Below, one piece after another: positions 1 through 11,988 of a stretch of DNA of 64,000 bases. The position numbers were made by a program, and so were the translations under genes. Position 1 is the stretch's first letter, and the number at the start of each line of letters is the position of its first letter. The notes under the pieces are model-generated. The model did no database searches. It saw only the letters and a program-made list of their open reading frames with translations, and was not told the DNA's origin. Origin of the DNA: Caprella mutica (Eukaryota; Arthropoda; Malacostraca; Amphipoda; Caprellidae); the NCBI GenBank assembly GCA_947561585.1, contig CANNZV010002524.1:127140-191139 (forward strand). The letters run 5' to 3'.

Positions 1-301
1 AGATATAATAACAAAATAGATCGGTAGAGTTAAAGATAATACTTAACCTTTTCAAGGAATTCAACTTGAACTAATTTCATAAAATGAATAATTTTTGAAT
101 AAATATAACGGATCGGTAAAAATATTGCAGTTTGTTTTGTAAGAGTAGTTAAGAGAGTTCATGTATAGTAAAATACTACTCAAGTAAAAAAAATGTTTCA
201 ACTTGATTGATAGTATCAGTATTTTGACATTAATAGTCAAAATTTCCTGAAGGTATTGCATAATTTCAAAATTAATATGTTTTTCTTTTCTTTTTTAATA
301 G

Positions 302-1305
302 GAACATTCGATGAGATTCCAAACCTGAGGTCCTTAAAATTATATGAGAATAACATCAAAACTCTGGAAAATGGATCTATTCCCATCACGTTCAATGGAT
401 ACACGTATAATTTTTACAATAATGAATTGGATACTATTGAGCCAGGGGCATTCACTGTGAAAGGAGAACCGAGTAAGTTAATGGATAATCAGATAATACA
501 TTTAATATTTATTCAATTTGTCACTGTGTTGAAAAAATAGAAATGAACGAGATTCCTTTTGTGAGCAAGGTTGACAAATGATTTTTCACTTTATTTACGC
601 ATTACTGTCTCTTTTCACTTCCACAGCACTGAATTCATTGTACATTCGGCTTGATAGCAACCTCCTGAAGACGATTGATGCCCCAGTCTTTGAATCCCTG
701 ATGCCTTACATTTATTCAATCAGAGTAAACGGTAATTTCTTTATAAATTCTATCTTCATTCAACTGTCAAGAGGAGCGTTTGAGCTAATTCACATCATAG
801 TATTTGAAGTGGTTAATATTTCGGGGATATTGTTTGAAGTTCGATAGTTAGACCTTCAACACATTTAAAAAAAATAATACAGATGATGTTAATTTCAGCT
901 CTGACTCAAAACTTTGTTCTGACTAAGACATTTTACAGTAAGTCAAAGTTCATATATTCTAGTTGATGCTCTTTTTCAAATAAACCATTTCGATGAATAT
1001 CTGTTTGTATCTATATATATAATTACAACATGTATTACGAATTAATAAATTGACACCGAACGAATTAATAATATTTTATTGTTTTTAATCCTCATTATGA
1101 TCGATTGTTCGAGTTTAGTTACTTTCTATATTGAATATTCTTCTGATTTTCCTCAGACAATCCACTGGACTGTGGTTGTGACTTAGCCTGGATTATTCTA
1201 AACCCTGAATACATGGAGAAAGTGACAAGGTATGGAGATCCAACATGCGCTGAAGGAACATTGCTGACTGACTTGGATCCATCGACCTATGAAGATTTTT
1301 GTTGA
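302..1305 (+). CDS. Secreted LRR protein, gene A (5' partial): exons 2-4
   Basis: Exons are 302-472, 627-731 and 1157-1305 (TGA stop). Each intron has AG/GT borders, and the phases match genes B and C, so the reading frame is continuous over 141 codons plus stop. Exon 1, with the signal peptide and N-terminal cysteine cap, must lie left of the window. Exon 2 begins (G)TFDEIPNLRSLKLYENNI, a typical LRR. Exon 4 encodes the C-terminal cap, NPLDCGCDLAWIILNPEY with later cysteines, and ends in a cysteine as in the paralogues. It is a paralogue of B and C and is read in the same direction. Introns 2 and 3 are short (154 and 425 nt), with no inserted element. An AATAAA lies about 120 nt after the stop. 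The function is inferred from resemblance to the crustacean luciferase non-catalytic LRR subunit family; the family itself is confident, the biochemical role is not. Confidence 0.8.
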
Positions 1306-1729
1306 GATTGATAGGATATATATTCTAAAGCGTCTGATGGTCATAAAATTTATATTTCACACCTTAGCGTCATCATATCAAATTTTATTTTGTATGGTAG
1401 GTAGTTTTTATAACCAAATTGTATTAATAAACATTGCATCTAAAACTCTGTGTTATTATCTCAATTATTGCTATAGATGTTTGTGAACCCTTTTTTCAGA
1501 TAATTTCAATTCGTATGAGTGGAATAATATTTTCTATTAACCAAATTCAACATATTATAGAAAAATAAGAAATGAATAAGATTTAAAAAATCTTGAGTGG
1601 AATCATAAAAACAGCCTCCAAAAATACATAAGAAAAAACACAATATCCCAGTATTTTACAAAGCCAATTAACGAAATTACTAAACTTGAATAAGAAATAA
1701 AAACATTTAACGGAGAATTGATGGAAAAT
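1306..1729. other. 3' flank of gene A
   Basis: AT-rich sequence with a candidate polyadenylation signal (AATAAA at about 1425). No further exon or recognisable repeat was seen. Confidence 0.4.
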
Positions 1730-2850
1730 TACGTGACGGGAGAATTGGCCTTAGGAAATTTCGCTGTGAGGAAGATTCGCCGTGAAGAATATTTAAATAA
1801 AAATATAACTAAATATTTTTATATCTATATATGTTAATAACTATTTATTAATAATAATATAGGACTAAAAAATCATATTCCTATTTATTCCTCATATTAC
1901 AGTAGAATAGCAGCAACGAGAACCTTTATGAATTCTAAAATAGAAATAATTGGAATTTTGGTTTAGAGAGATCGCATACAATATTTATAATTTTATTATT
2001 AAACCGATTTGGTAGCTGTCTTTTCATGACTTTTACTTTTCAACATAAATATATATGATTATACAAAAAAGAAGGTGATAAGTGGGCATATATTATGAGC
2101 ATTTTTTCAAATATACAGGGTGTCTAAAAAAAACGGAACATAACTTTAAGTTAGTATATTTCAAAAACTATTAAAGATACATCATGTTTCTTTCTGGTAT
2201 TTTTTTATCCACAGTGAATTTTTAAGTTAAGTTTTATTCATTTTTGTGAATGTTATAAGGATTTTAAATATATAATTATTATACTTAGGCGTTTATCAAT
2301 GGATGTGTAAATATCAAATGAAAGTTTTTATAAAGGCAAAGTACCGAAAAGACATTTTGTTGAGATTTTATAACTGTTGTAGTGCATGAGAAATGGTCCG
2401 CCTGGACCAGTCTGTAGGTTACTGGGCAAACTTTTAAGGGCTCGGTTACTATATAGGTTTAAAATATTTGTGCCATGCACAATAATTCAGATTTCAAGAG
2501 GTAAACCGTACAATGTCAGAACGAATAAATTCAAACAATCAATAATTAGGTAGGTATGAAACCATCAGTAACTCAAAATAGTACAATAATAAAAAAAAGC
2601 AATATAGCTTCAAACTTATCTTACATTCACAATATTAAACACGTAGGAAGTGATGCAAACTGACTAGGATCAGACAAAACACACCTGACCATCACTAGTG
2701 ATTTTATTCATTTTTACTGAACAGTTTTTTAACAAAGAAATTAGTTTCGATTATTTAGTCAACCAATCAAAATACTCCAAATGTTATACAGCGACCTCTC
2801 GTAACACAAATTTATACGAGTAATGATGAAAATTATACGAGCAACTTCAA
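1730..2850 (+). mobile_element. Terminal-array DNA element, TTCGCCGT family, truncated copy
   Basis: The left end (1730-1795) carries several TTCGCCGT-like phrases (for example AAGATTCGCCGTGAAGAATA) and matches the left end of 17490-19175. Similarity continues through the AT-rich core (1800-1980 with 17580-17790) and again at 2640-2820 with 18655-18800. The right-hand array of the complete copy was not found, so this copy seems truncated. No coding capacity is visible. A mariner-like motif ACAGGGTGTCTAAAAAA near 2126 may be a further small insertion. Confidence 0.55.
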
Positions 2851-3430
2851 CACCATGCATAATGCAAGAGAGTGGTTAATTTCTATTCTAGTAACTCTTT
2901 GGTTACAATTTTCTTCCTATTATTTTCTAGTTCTCTTAAATAATTAATTCAAATGAAGAAAAAATATAACAAATTAATAACAAAGTGAGAAAACTCGAAA
3001 ACAAAATAAAAACTTGAGAAACAAAATATTAACTATAATAAATTCAAAACCTTTCAATAAAAATATTAATTATAGATTCGTCGATGCCGCCACAATCATA
3101 CCATAATATATTTATCAAAATAATCTAAGTATAAATAGAAAATTTCTTGACATAAGAGGAAAACCAGAAAGGGAAAATTATAAATGGTTCCTGACACATC
3201 AGATGGAAAATTCAGTAGAATAATTCACTTCAAAAACCTGTATTTATGTTATTGAATATGAAATGTCAATTTTATCACTATGGATGAATTTTGAATGCTG
3301 TTTTCATGTTATTCTGTGATCTGTATGGAATACAAATGCATAGTTTTCATATTTTATCTGTGAAATACCTATAATTCCGTAATAAATTTCATAAATGCCA
3401 AAAATATAAAAATGTCATGAGAAGGGCCAT
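2851..3430. other. Unassigned AT-rich sequence
   Basis: No convincing gene, splice pattern or repeat was recognised. The interval ends at a T-rich run just before the foldback at 3533. Confidence 0.3.
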
Positions 3431-3532
3431 CTCACTTTTCGATTTTTTTTTTTTTTTTTTTTAGACTGATCGTTCTGAAATTTCTTCAGTATGTGTAACT
3501 TTGCAAAAGAAAAACATTTTATTCGTGCAACT

Positions 3533-3946
3533 ATGGAAAAAATGTAGTTTTTCATTTTCTCCTCTTTTTTTACAAATTTCAAAAGACGATAAGTGTATGA
3601 GTGTATATGCTGGAATGAAAAAGAAGACAGTTTTAGAATCCTTGAAGTATTTCAAACTAATCTGTAGAGGGCTTTTTTTAAATTTCATCCTCGTTTTTTT
3701 TTTTTTTTCAGTTCAAAATCGGAAATTTTGGATTTTTTTGAAAATTTTAGTTAGTCGTCAAAAAATGCTGATAAAAGAAAACAGGAAAGAAATTTGAAAA
3801 ACCCCTATATCGATTTGTTCGAAATGTTCGAAGGAATCCAAAACTGTCTTCGTTTTTATTCTAGCTTATACACTCATACACTTCACGTCTGTTGAAATTT
3901 GTAAAAAAAAGTTTGAAGTTAAAAAACTACATTTTTTCGAAAACTA
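3533..3946. repeat. Imperfect foldback (inverted repeat)
   Basis: The left arm, about 3533-3665, reappears in reverse complement at about 3815-3946. Shared landmarks are AAAAAATGTAGTTTTT, TTTACAAATTTCAA and AGTGTATGAGTGTATA. Arms are about 130 bp and the spacer about 150 bp. Short open frames on both strands here follow from this palindrome and do not look like genes. Confidence 0.65.
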
Positions 3947-4259
3947 AAGCCAAAATCGAAAAAAGTTAAATGAATAAAATGTGTTTCTTTTGTAAATTTA
4001 CATAAACTGTACAAATTTGAGAGCATTTGGTTCAAAAAAAATAGTTAAAAAATCATGAATCATGGACCCCTAGGGTCCAAAAATGAAATGTGATACTTTT
4101 CACCGAAATCAATGGGTTGACCCCATTAAATTTGTAGAGCTAAGGTTATATAACATACGCAGTTAGTAGAAATGATATCTATCGAGTATTCTGTTCATAA
4201 TTGACTTTTCACATTTCCACTTTCACTCTTTCTAAGATTCAATAGAAGAACAAGACTGC

Positions 4260-4900
4260 ATTCCAACTTATCACGTGTTATCGTAAAACTAATTGCACGT
4301 GAAAAGATCATACAGCGGACGATCTTTGAACGTACACCCCCTGGGCCCTATAAAGGACAAAAATTGTTCGTTCTAACGGACTGCAGATCGCTACAACGAC
4401 CTCTTCAAATTATATTGTTTTATCCGTCTACCAAGTATCTAGTCAAACATTTATTATATTCAGAGGTATATTACAATTTACAAAATTACAATCAACACTT
4501 TATTAATGTATTGTTTTAGATTTTTAAGTATTTTGATCTAGTTACCCTTTCCCTAAATATTTTCTTTGATTACAAAAGTTCTCTAGATATTTTTGAACAG
4601 TTACAGTTATAGCTACCTTATTATTTTGTACATTTATATAAGTTTGTTATATAAATATTATAAATTTGACTTAGGAATAATCAGATAAGTTTAGAAAAGA
4701 AATGAGTGTAGAGGACATTTTTCCGGTACATGCGCTGGGCGTTGTACGAGCTTTACCTGCAATTAGGTATATATAGGTACACTTTTAGGTAACAAATATT
4801 TTTATAGGGTACAAGCAGACCCCGCTTTAAGTAAACCCCTCTGTTATAACAGGACGACTTAAAGCGAAGTTGACCCCGAGCTTACTTACATCAGTTGTAC
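4260..4900 (-). repeat. Dispersed repeat R, copy 1
   Basis: Segments of this interval are found in reverse complement inside intron 3 of gene C (24249-24935). Matching landmarks include the GACGATCTTTGAACG region (4319 onward) and the segment around 4720-4760. Matching is patchy, so these are old copies. No coding capacity was recognised. Confidence 0.5.
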
Positions 4901-5253
4901 CGGAAAATTAGGTTTTCTTTCACTGCATTTTCTAATATTTGTTCACAGTAACTACTATATAATGAAATTAGATAGCTGTCATTTGTGAAATTAGCATAAT
5001 GAGGATACACTTTTCTTTGATTACGCCAAATTTTTACTGAAATCACATATGGGTTGTGATATTAGCCAATATATCGAACCAACACACATAGATCATGCAG
5101 AGTAACAGATGAAAAACTTCTCTTGTTTACAAAATGTCATTTTGTTTTTGTTTTCTTACTAGGAATGTTGCAGAATGCACGACGAAAGCTGAGAGTGGAT
5201 AATTCAAGATGATTTTGACAAACAGAGGCAAACTAAACTATATAAATCGAATG
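4901..5253. other. Unassigned AT-rich sequence
   Basis: Nothing recognisable was seen between repeat R and the terminal-array element. Confidence 0.3.
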
Positions 5254-6558
5254 AGGGACTAATCGAGCGTACACGGACATTTCGTCTACGGACAATTCGT
5301 CCAACGGACATTTCGTTCACGGATTTTTCGTTCACGGACAATTCGTTTACGAAATGCTCTATTCTGTATTATAATTATAATGCATAATGTACATATTGTT
5401 TATAATATATTATTTATAATATTCTGCAATATAAAAGTAGAAAACACCCATTTTTGATGGTCTTTGCCTTAATTCTTATCGCATTTTTATTCTCCTGCTA
5501 CTACTGGCCAGCAACAGGAAAATAATTAAACTGAATACTTTATTTAATGATTACAGATAGGCCACGCTTTTATTGTTCATCGGTCTTATAAAATCTGTAA
5601 TAATAGCGAGGCATGTCTCGTAGATATTATAGTATATAAAGATAGAAAACGGAAATATTTTTTTTCTATATTTACAATAACTTCAATTATTTGCGGTGTA
5701 TTTTCACAATAACTACCATAAACATCAATATTAGTAGGTACTCAGATTAGCTCATTGGAAGCATTGTTGGTTCAGAAATTCGTTTTTTTATGACAGAATT
5801 TTTTTCAACAGTGACTACATAAAATACATATATGTATAATATACTACTAAACAATTGATTGATAATTAAATGTGATATAAAATGAATAGCTAGATATTGG
5901 TCATTTTTAGTGTTACGTTAAATTATATAAACGTAAACACGTCTGTGTTTTCGGACTTTTCCATATTTCCATAAAACCATGCAAAATAATTAGTATTTAC
6001 CTCTATTGTAATTATTTTATTGTCATTCTTACGTTTCCACTTTTAGTCTTGTTAGTACCCTGTTATTTCAGTTCCATATTTTGGATACTCATAACTTATT
6101 AATGAATGCAAAATATTACAGGAGGTAATTAATTTAATAATACAGTCAACCCGTTTAGCATATCTAATTTCATAACTGTAATCGATAGATAAACATTTTT
6201 TATGTGTTCCTATGAAATGTTTCGGCTTAAATAACTAAAATAATATTATATATTTATTTCTGGCTATTAATGTAATAGAACAAAATATATCCCATATATG
6301 TGCACTTTAAAATACAAAACAAAGCAATTCGTGGACGAAATGTCCGTGGACGAAATGGACGTGGACGAAATGTCCGTAGACAAAATGTCCGTGGACAAAA
6401 TGTCCGTTGGACGAAATGTCCGCTTGACGAAATGTCCGTTTGACGAAATGTCCGTTTGACGAAATGTCCGTGGACGAAATGTCCGTTTGACGAATGTCCG
6501 TTTAACGAAATGTCCGTTGGACGAAATGTCCGTAGACGAAATGTCCTAGACCCCTAAT
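5254..6558. mobile_element. Terminal-array DNA element, GGACATTTCGTCC family, copy 1
   Basis: Both ends carry inverted arrays of a short phrase. The left end (5268-5350) has about six units such as ACGGACATTTCGTCTACGG. The right end (6326-6553) has about fifteen in the opposite sense (GACGAAATGTCCGT). The core of about 950 bp is AT-rich and non-coding. The core and both ends match a second copy at 25691-26465 plus 37964-38277. The unit GGAC-ATTTC-GTCC is itself a small inverted repeat, so each unit could form a hairpin or bind a dimeric protein. No transposase is present. The superfamily is not established. Confidence 0.7.
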
Positions 6559-7133
6559 TGAGATGTTTATCAATCGAGAGTTACCTGTAAGGGTGTAACT
6601 AACTGCAAACGCCCAAAAACTAAATTAAATTAAAAAAACTTCTTGAATTTATATATTTCATTCAACACTTTTATGTTTTGATATGATGCACTTTATTCTG
6701 AAGTATTAATGTAAACGCAAAAAATATTATTACCCAATGCTAAAACTGGAATAAATTGGTAAATAATTAATACTATGTACGAGTAGAAGATGCAGCCATA
6801 CTTCACGCTCTCTCTATTTCAATTGTCGCCTAACAAGTTTCTTTGGTCAATAAACATGAACAAATATCTTTTTTATAAGTATTTTCAAAATATCCTATAC
6901 ATTGGACAAGGGAAATGGATGGGTTCAGACATTAAACGTTAAAATATTAATCTATTACTTAAATTTATTGACTTTGAAAGAATCATTCAAAATGTACTAC
7001 ATAGTGCACCATGCTAACGTTCTTTGATTTTGTTAAAAGAAAACGAAAAGATATGGGTAACAATGCTAAACTTAAAGCGGGGTCTCTCGCTTTAAGAACC
7101 ATTTCCAAGTTAATGTGAGGTGCGATTTTTGAC
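6559..7133. other. Unassigned sequence next to the TTAA-flanked MITE
   Basis: AT-rich. Near the right edge a phrase CTTAAAGCGGGGTCTC (about 7072) resembles flanks at 4815-4870. No gene was recognised. Confidence 0.3.
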
Positions 7134-7137
7134 TTAA

Positions 7138-7726
7138 AGGTCCTCTCCAGGCTCCGGTGAAAAAATGAGTTTATTACATAATATTATAGAACTAAGGTTT
7201 ACGATCATTATTCTGCAAACCGCATACAATTCGGTTCAGTATATATTTAATATTTGCTATTAAAGTTTTTTGATACTATGTGAACAGCAATCGAGCGAAT
7301 CTCCAACCTGACGCTGAGAAAGAAGATTGTACACTCTTTGTTTTGATTTCAAATTTAGATTTTTAAACAAACAATGCGTTTTTGGCCTTCTTTTAAGATA
7401 TTGATTGTTTTTAAAAGTATATAAACGTTTCTATAATATGTTTATCCAAATTTAAACCTTTAAACAAATAATAAATAGATTTATTAAACCAAATACCTAG
7501 TTGACAATCAAAACAAATGGTGTACATTCTTTTTCTTCAGGCTGAAAATTTCTTAAATTAGTAAGTCGGAAGTAAAATAGGTTTTGTAGAGTTTCAATTA
7601 TAAAAATCTTTAAAAGCATATAAAATTAAAGATATGCTACCAAATTCGATGCGGTTTGCAAAAAAATGATAAGAAACATTAGCTTCGTTGATTAAGGCAA
7701 TAAAAATATTTGCTTGGAGGGGACAT
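7138..7726. mobile_element. Foldback MITE with TTAA target site, copy 1
   Basis: The element begins AGGTCCTCTCCAGGC and ends GCTTGGAGGGGACAT, which are imperfect inverted repeats flanked on both sides by TTAA (7134-7137 and 7727-7730). The internal halves are also inverted: TGCAAACCGCAT near 7217 recurs in reverse near 7653, and TTGTACACTCTTTGTTTTGA near 7327 recurs in reverse near 7516. The whole 589 bp could therefore fold back. A related copy is at 54965-55690. A TTAA target is typical of piggyBac and Kolobok superfamilies; which one cannot be decided here. Confidence 0.72.
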
Positions 7727-7730
7727 TTAA

Positions 7731-8287
7731 AGCGGGTGGGCCTGTAATGGTATTTAGATACCGGTATAGGTAGCCATTTATAATATGTCTAAAAACTTTA
7801 TTACAATAGTTTTGAATACTTCAAAATTCAATGGATTTTTTTATCTTCGCTTGAAATTCTGAGGTTAGACGTAAAATCACAAGAATAACTTAAATTACAT
7901 ATTATGATAAAAAATAAGAACTAAATTTTAATTGGTTTGCTGATCATTACGAAAGAATGAGAGCTGCTAGAAGTCGTGACATCCTGAATAAGATAGCTGA
8001 AAGCACTCTCTTTAACCCTAGTGATCTATCCATCAAAAAATTATGAGAAGACAGCTTCCAAATCGGTTTAAAATTAAAGTTATTATTATTTTTCCATGGG
8101 ACTGGTGCGCCTGTGCCAGTATCTATAAGTTACTAGTTTTGACCTTTTCGCAACGGAGTTTTCATGCTCGAGATTTGAACTTCAACGTGTTTTTTCAGTT
8201 GTTTGGAGAGTCTTTCTATCTCATTTTTTTCGGAATCGGACACATATGTCCCACTTGTGGGCAACAGCACTTGACCATTGCGATATA
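7731..8287. other. Unassigned AT-rich sequence left of the Tc1-like element
   Basis: No supported gene or repeat. The open frame that starts near 8043 runs into the Tc1 terminal repeat and is not convincing. Confidence 0.3.
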
Positions 8288-8505
8288 CAGTCGGGTCAGA
8301 AAATATTCGTACCGTACGATAAATGTAACATTTTCCTTAATAACTTCTAAAATATCAATTCCTGAATTCCAAATTGTTGTACACTTTTAGATCTGACATC
8401 GATAATGATACACAAAAAATTTCAAATCAAATTTTCATCAATAACAAAAGTTACAGAGAAGATTTAATTAGAAAATGGGGGGACAGAAATACATATTCGG
8501 CACTA
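8288..8505. repeat. Tc1-like terminal inverted repeat, left
   Basis: About 218 bp, matched in reverse complement by 11099-11312 with small differences. The shared outer motif is CAGTCGGGTCAGAAAATATT. The inner edge is set by GGCAC, after which the nested element begins. Confidence 0.85.
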
Positions 8506-9850
8506 GGACTTTTCCCCGTCGGATCGTCCCCCGCCGGACTTTTCCCCGTCAGGACTATTCCCCGCCGGACTTTTCCCCGCCTGGACTTTTCCCCGCCGAA
8601 TCAAATAATTGTATTTTGGGCTATTAAATTATAATTTCGTTAAAAACAAACTATTTATCAATAGAAGGCACATTTTATTAACAAAATTACACAATAATAC
8701 AATCTTATTTTTAGCTTTGATTTCCGTATGTATCCATATTGGTCTTTTAATTTTATAAATATATGCTACATAGTTTAAACATTTGGTAATTCTATGGTGT
8801 TGCCAAATGTCGCATTTTATTCTAATTAAGAAGCTACGATTAATTCAGTTTATTTCAGCTCTATAGTTAAACTGTAATAACGTAATTGGGTGGAATTCAA
8901 ACAAGTTCAAGTAAAGGTTAATCATCATTGGTATATCAACGAGAGGTTCACCAGAATCACTAATTGTAACTCTTGTGCTTCTTATTCTCTACTTCCACCT
9001 TCAAAACAAACTATACCCCATAATATACTCCCTTCCGTTTTACTTTTCCCTGGAGCCTTGGACCACCTTTTCACCATCTGTCTTTTTTCCGACTAAGAAA
9101 CGATTGGTTTTCTCTCTGTCCGCAGCTCTTTCCTTCTTGGCACTCACTTTTTACGCTTACACTCTCTATGGCTATTATAAAACTGGTGATATTCTTAGTT
9201 CTAGTTCAAATATATACTTTTCCATAACACTATTGAATTTAATTGTAGTTTATTAATTTGACCGTTAATATATTAAAGAATTAATAACCCTACTATATAT
9301 TTTTCTTATCACACTTACTATTGACCTCTATTCTATAGCGTCTTTTTTTTCTATATGCATATTTAATAGTTATACCTTAAAAAACTAACAATGGATTAAC
9401 AATCATTTTGAAAATTAATAAGTTAGAGTGTAGAAATTCTTAAATCAAGACTTTTCAAGAAGTAAGATTTGAGGAAGAATTTGATATATAAAGTCGTACG
9501 TACATTTTCTCTAAAAATCTTCAATGAAAGCTAATTATCGAAAGAGTAATTATTACAAAACGGGTTCGAATCATGGAGTTGGTAAGTGACCCCTTTCCAT
9601 GCAACAATGTTTAAAAAAATTACAAAAAAATTTGTTAGTTGCAACGACAGACTTTGATTTACAATTTATAGGTCAAAACGATTTTTTCCAAACACTAATT
9701 AAAATGTGTACATATTACATTGTCTTCCAGAGTTTAAATAAAAAAATATTAGGCGGGGAAAAGTCAAGGCGGGGAAAAGTCCGGCGGGGAATAGTCCGGC
9801 GGGAAAAAATCCGGCGGGTAAAAATCCGACCGGGAATAGTCCGTTTCCCA
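8506..9850. mobile_element. Terminal-array DNA element, GGACTTTTCCCCGCC family, nested in the Tc1-like element
   Basis: The left end (8506-8600) carries repeated GGACTTTTCCCCGCC-like phrases. The right end (9750-9848) carries the reverse complement (GGCGGGGAAAAGTCC) about six times. The core is AT-rich and has no convincing gene. The junctions are visible because the host Tc1 repeat is interrupted: GGCAC of the inverted repeat precedes the insertion and TATTCATAC follows it. This is the same design as the elements at 5254 and 17490, with a different phrase. Confidence 0.72.
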
Positions 9851-9891
9851 ATGTATTCATACTGTAACAAGAAAATGTATATAATATTGTT

Positions 9892-10917
<1,026 letters not shown>

Positions 10918-11098
10918 GATTTTAGATTTATAAAAAGATAAATTATTAAACAAAGCCAACGGTTGCAACATATGGGAGAATAACAATGACTGTATACAAA
11001 AAAAGGCTCGGTACTACACTGTAGCTCATGAATATAACCCCTATCGCCTTCGTAGGGTCTTAAAAATATTGAATTTCAATTAAATATGTTATTTTTTC

Positions 11099-11312
11099 GT
11101 GCCGTATGAATACTTTCTCTCCCCCCATTTTCTAATTAAATCTCTTTAACTTTTGTTATTGATCAAAATTTGCTTTGAAATTTTTTGTGTATCATTATCG
11201 ATGTCAGATCTAAAAGTGTACAAGCATTTGGAATTCAAGAATTGATATTTTAGAAGTTATAAAGGAAAATGTTACATTTATCGTACGGTACGAATATTTT
11301 CTGACCCGACTG
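11099..11312. repeat. Tc1-like terminal inverted repeat, right
   Basis: Reverse complement partner of 8288-8505, followed directly by the TA target duplication. Confidence 0.85.
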
Positions 11313-11988
11313 TATGTGTCCCACTATTCAAATAATTTTTTTATAAATATTATTTATTGAAAATCAAACTTCTGAATGAATACTAAAATATCCATTCATT
11401 AATAATAATGAATGGCTTGGGATATATCTATCTTCAAACAATAGAATAAAAGTGGCTCACATAAGTCAAAGAAACCTAATTTATTCATTCAGTATTTTCC
11501 AAATTTCTCGTATAATTTTGTACCCTATAGGAGGTATTATATAAGAATGCATAATATTAATTTGTGAAATATGAAAATAAGAACAAAAAGAAGTTACATC
11601 TCCGAAGATATTGCAAATATACTTTTTGCATACCTACTTACCACAATGTTTTATTCCTAAAAAATTTCATTCATTTTGAAAGTTGAATGGATATAATAGA
11701 GCAGAATATGTCTTGCACAAAACGTCATGCAGTACGTTTCTTGACATTTTGTTTTCACATTCTTGTAGAGAAAAGTAGGCACATTCATTTTAGAAAATAT
11801 TTTTTTATGTTTTTACGGTTTCTAACTTCAAGGCCCCCTTAATTATTCCAAGAAGATATTAACATGTTGCATTAATTATTGTTATCTTGCATATGTGAGA
11901 AAGAGACAATCTGCTCATAGATAAAGGTTAAATAGGATAGCAGTATACATTCCTCTATAATCTATATAGTGACAGTGGTTATTCAATC
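11313..11988. other. Upstream region of gene B
   Basis: AT-rich, with no gene. By alignment with the start of gene C, a TATA-like GTTAAATAG at 11927-11935 occupies the place of the C TATA box, about 55 nt before the B start codon. Confidence 0.35.

Noticed and set aside
3461..3797. Two opposing frames of 75 and 98 codons
   Set aside because: Both are within an inverted repeat and are low-complexity, AT-driven frames.
5254..6558. Helitron assignment for terminal-array elements
   Set aside because: Ends are long inverted arrays and no TC start or hairpin-CTRR end was seen; a Helitron-like relative cannot be excluded but is not supported.
8043..8634. Two frames of 115 and 86 codons
   Set aside because: They cross the Tc1 inverted repeat and the phrase array of the nested element, so they are not host genes.
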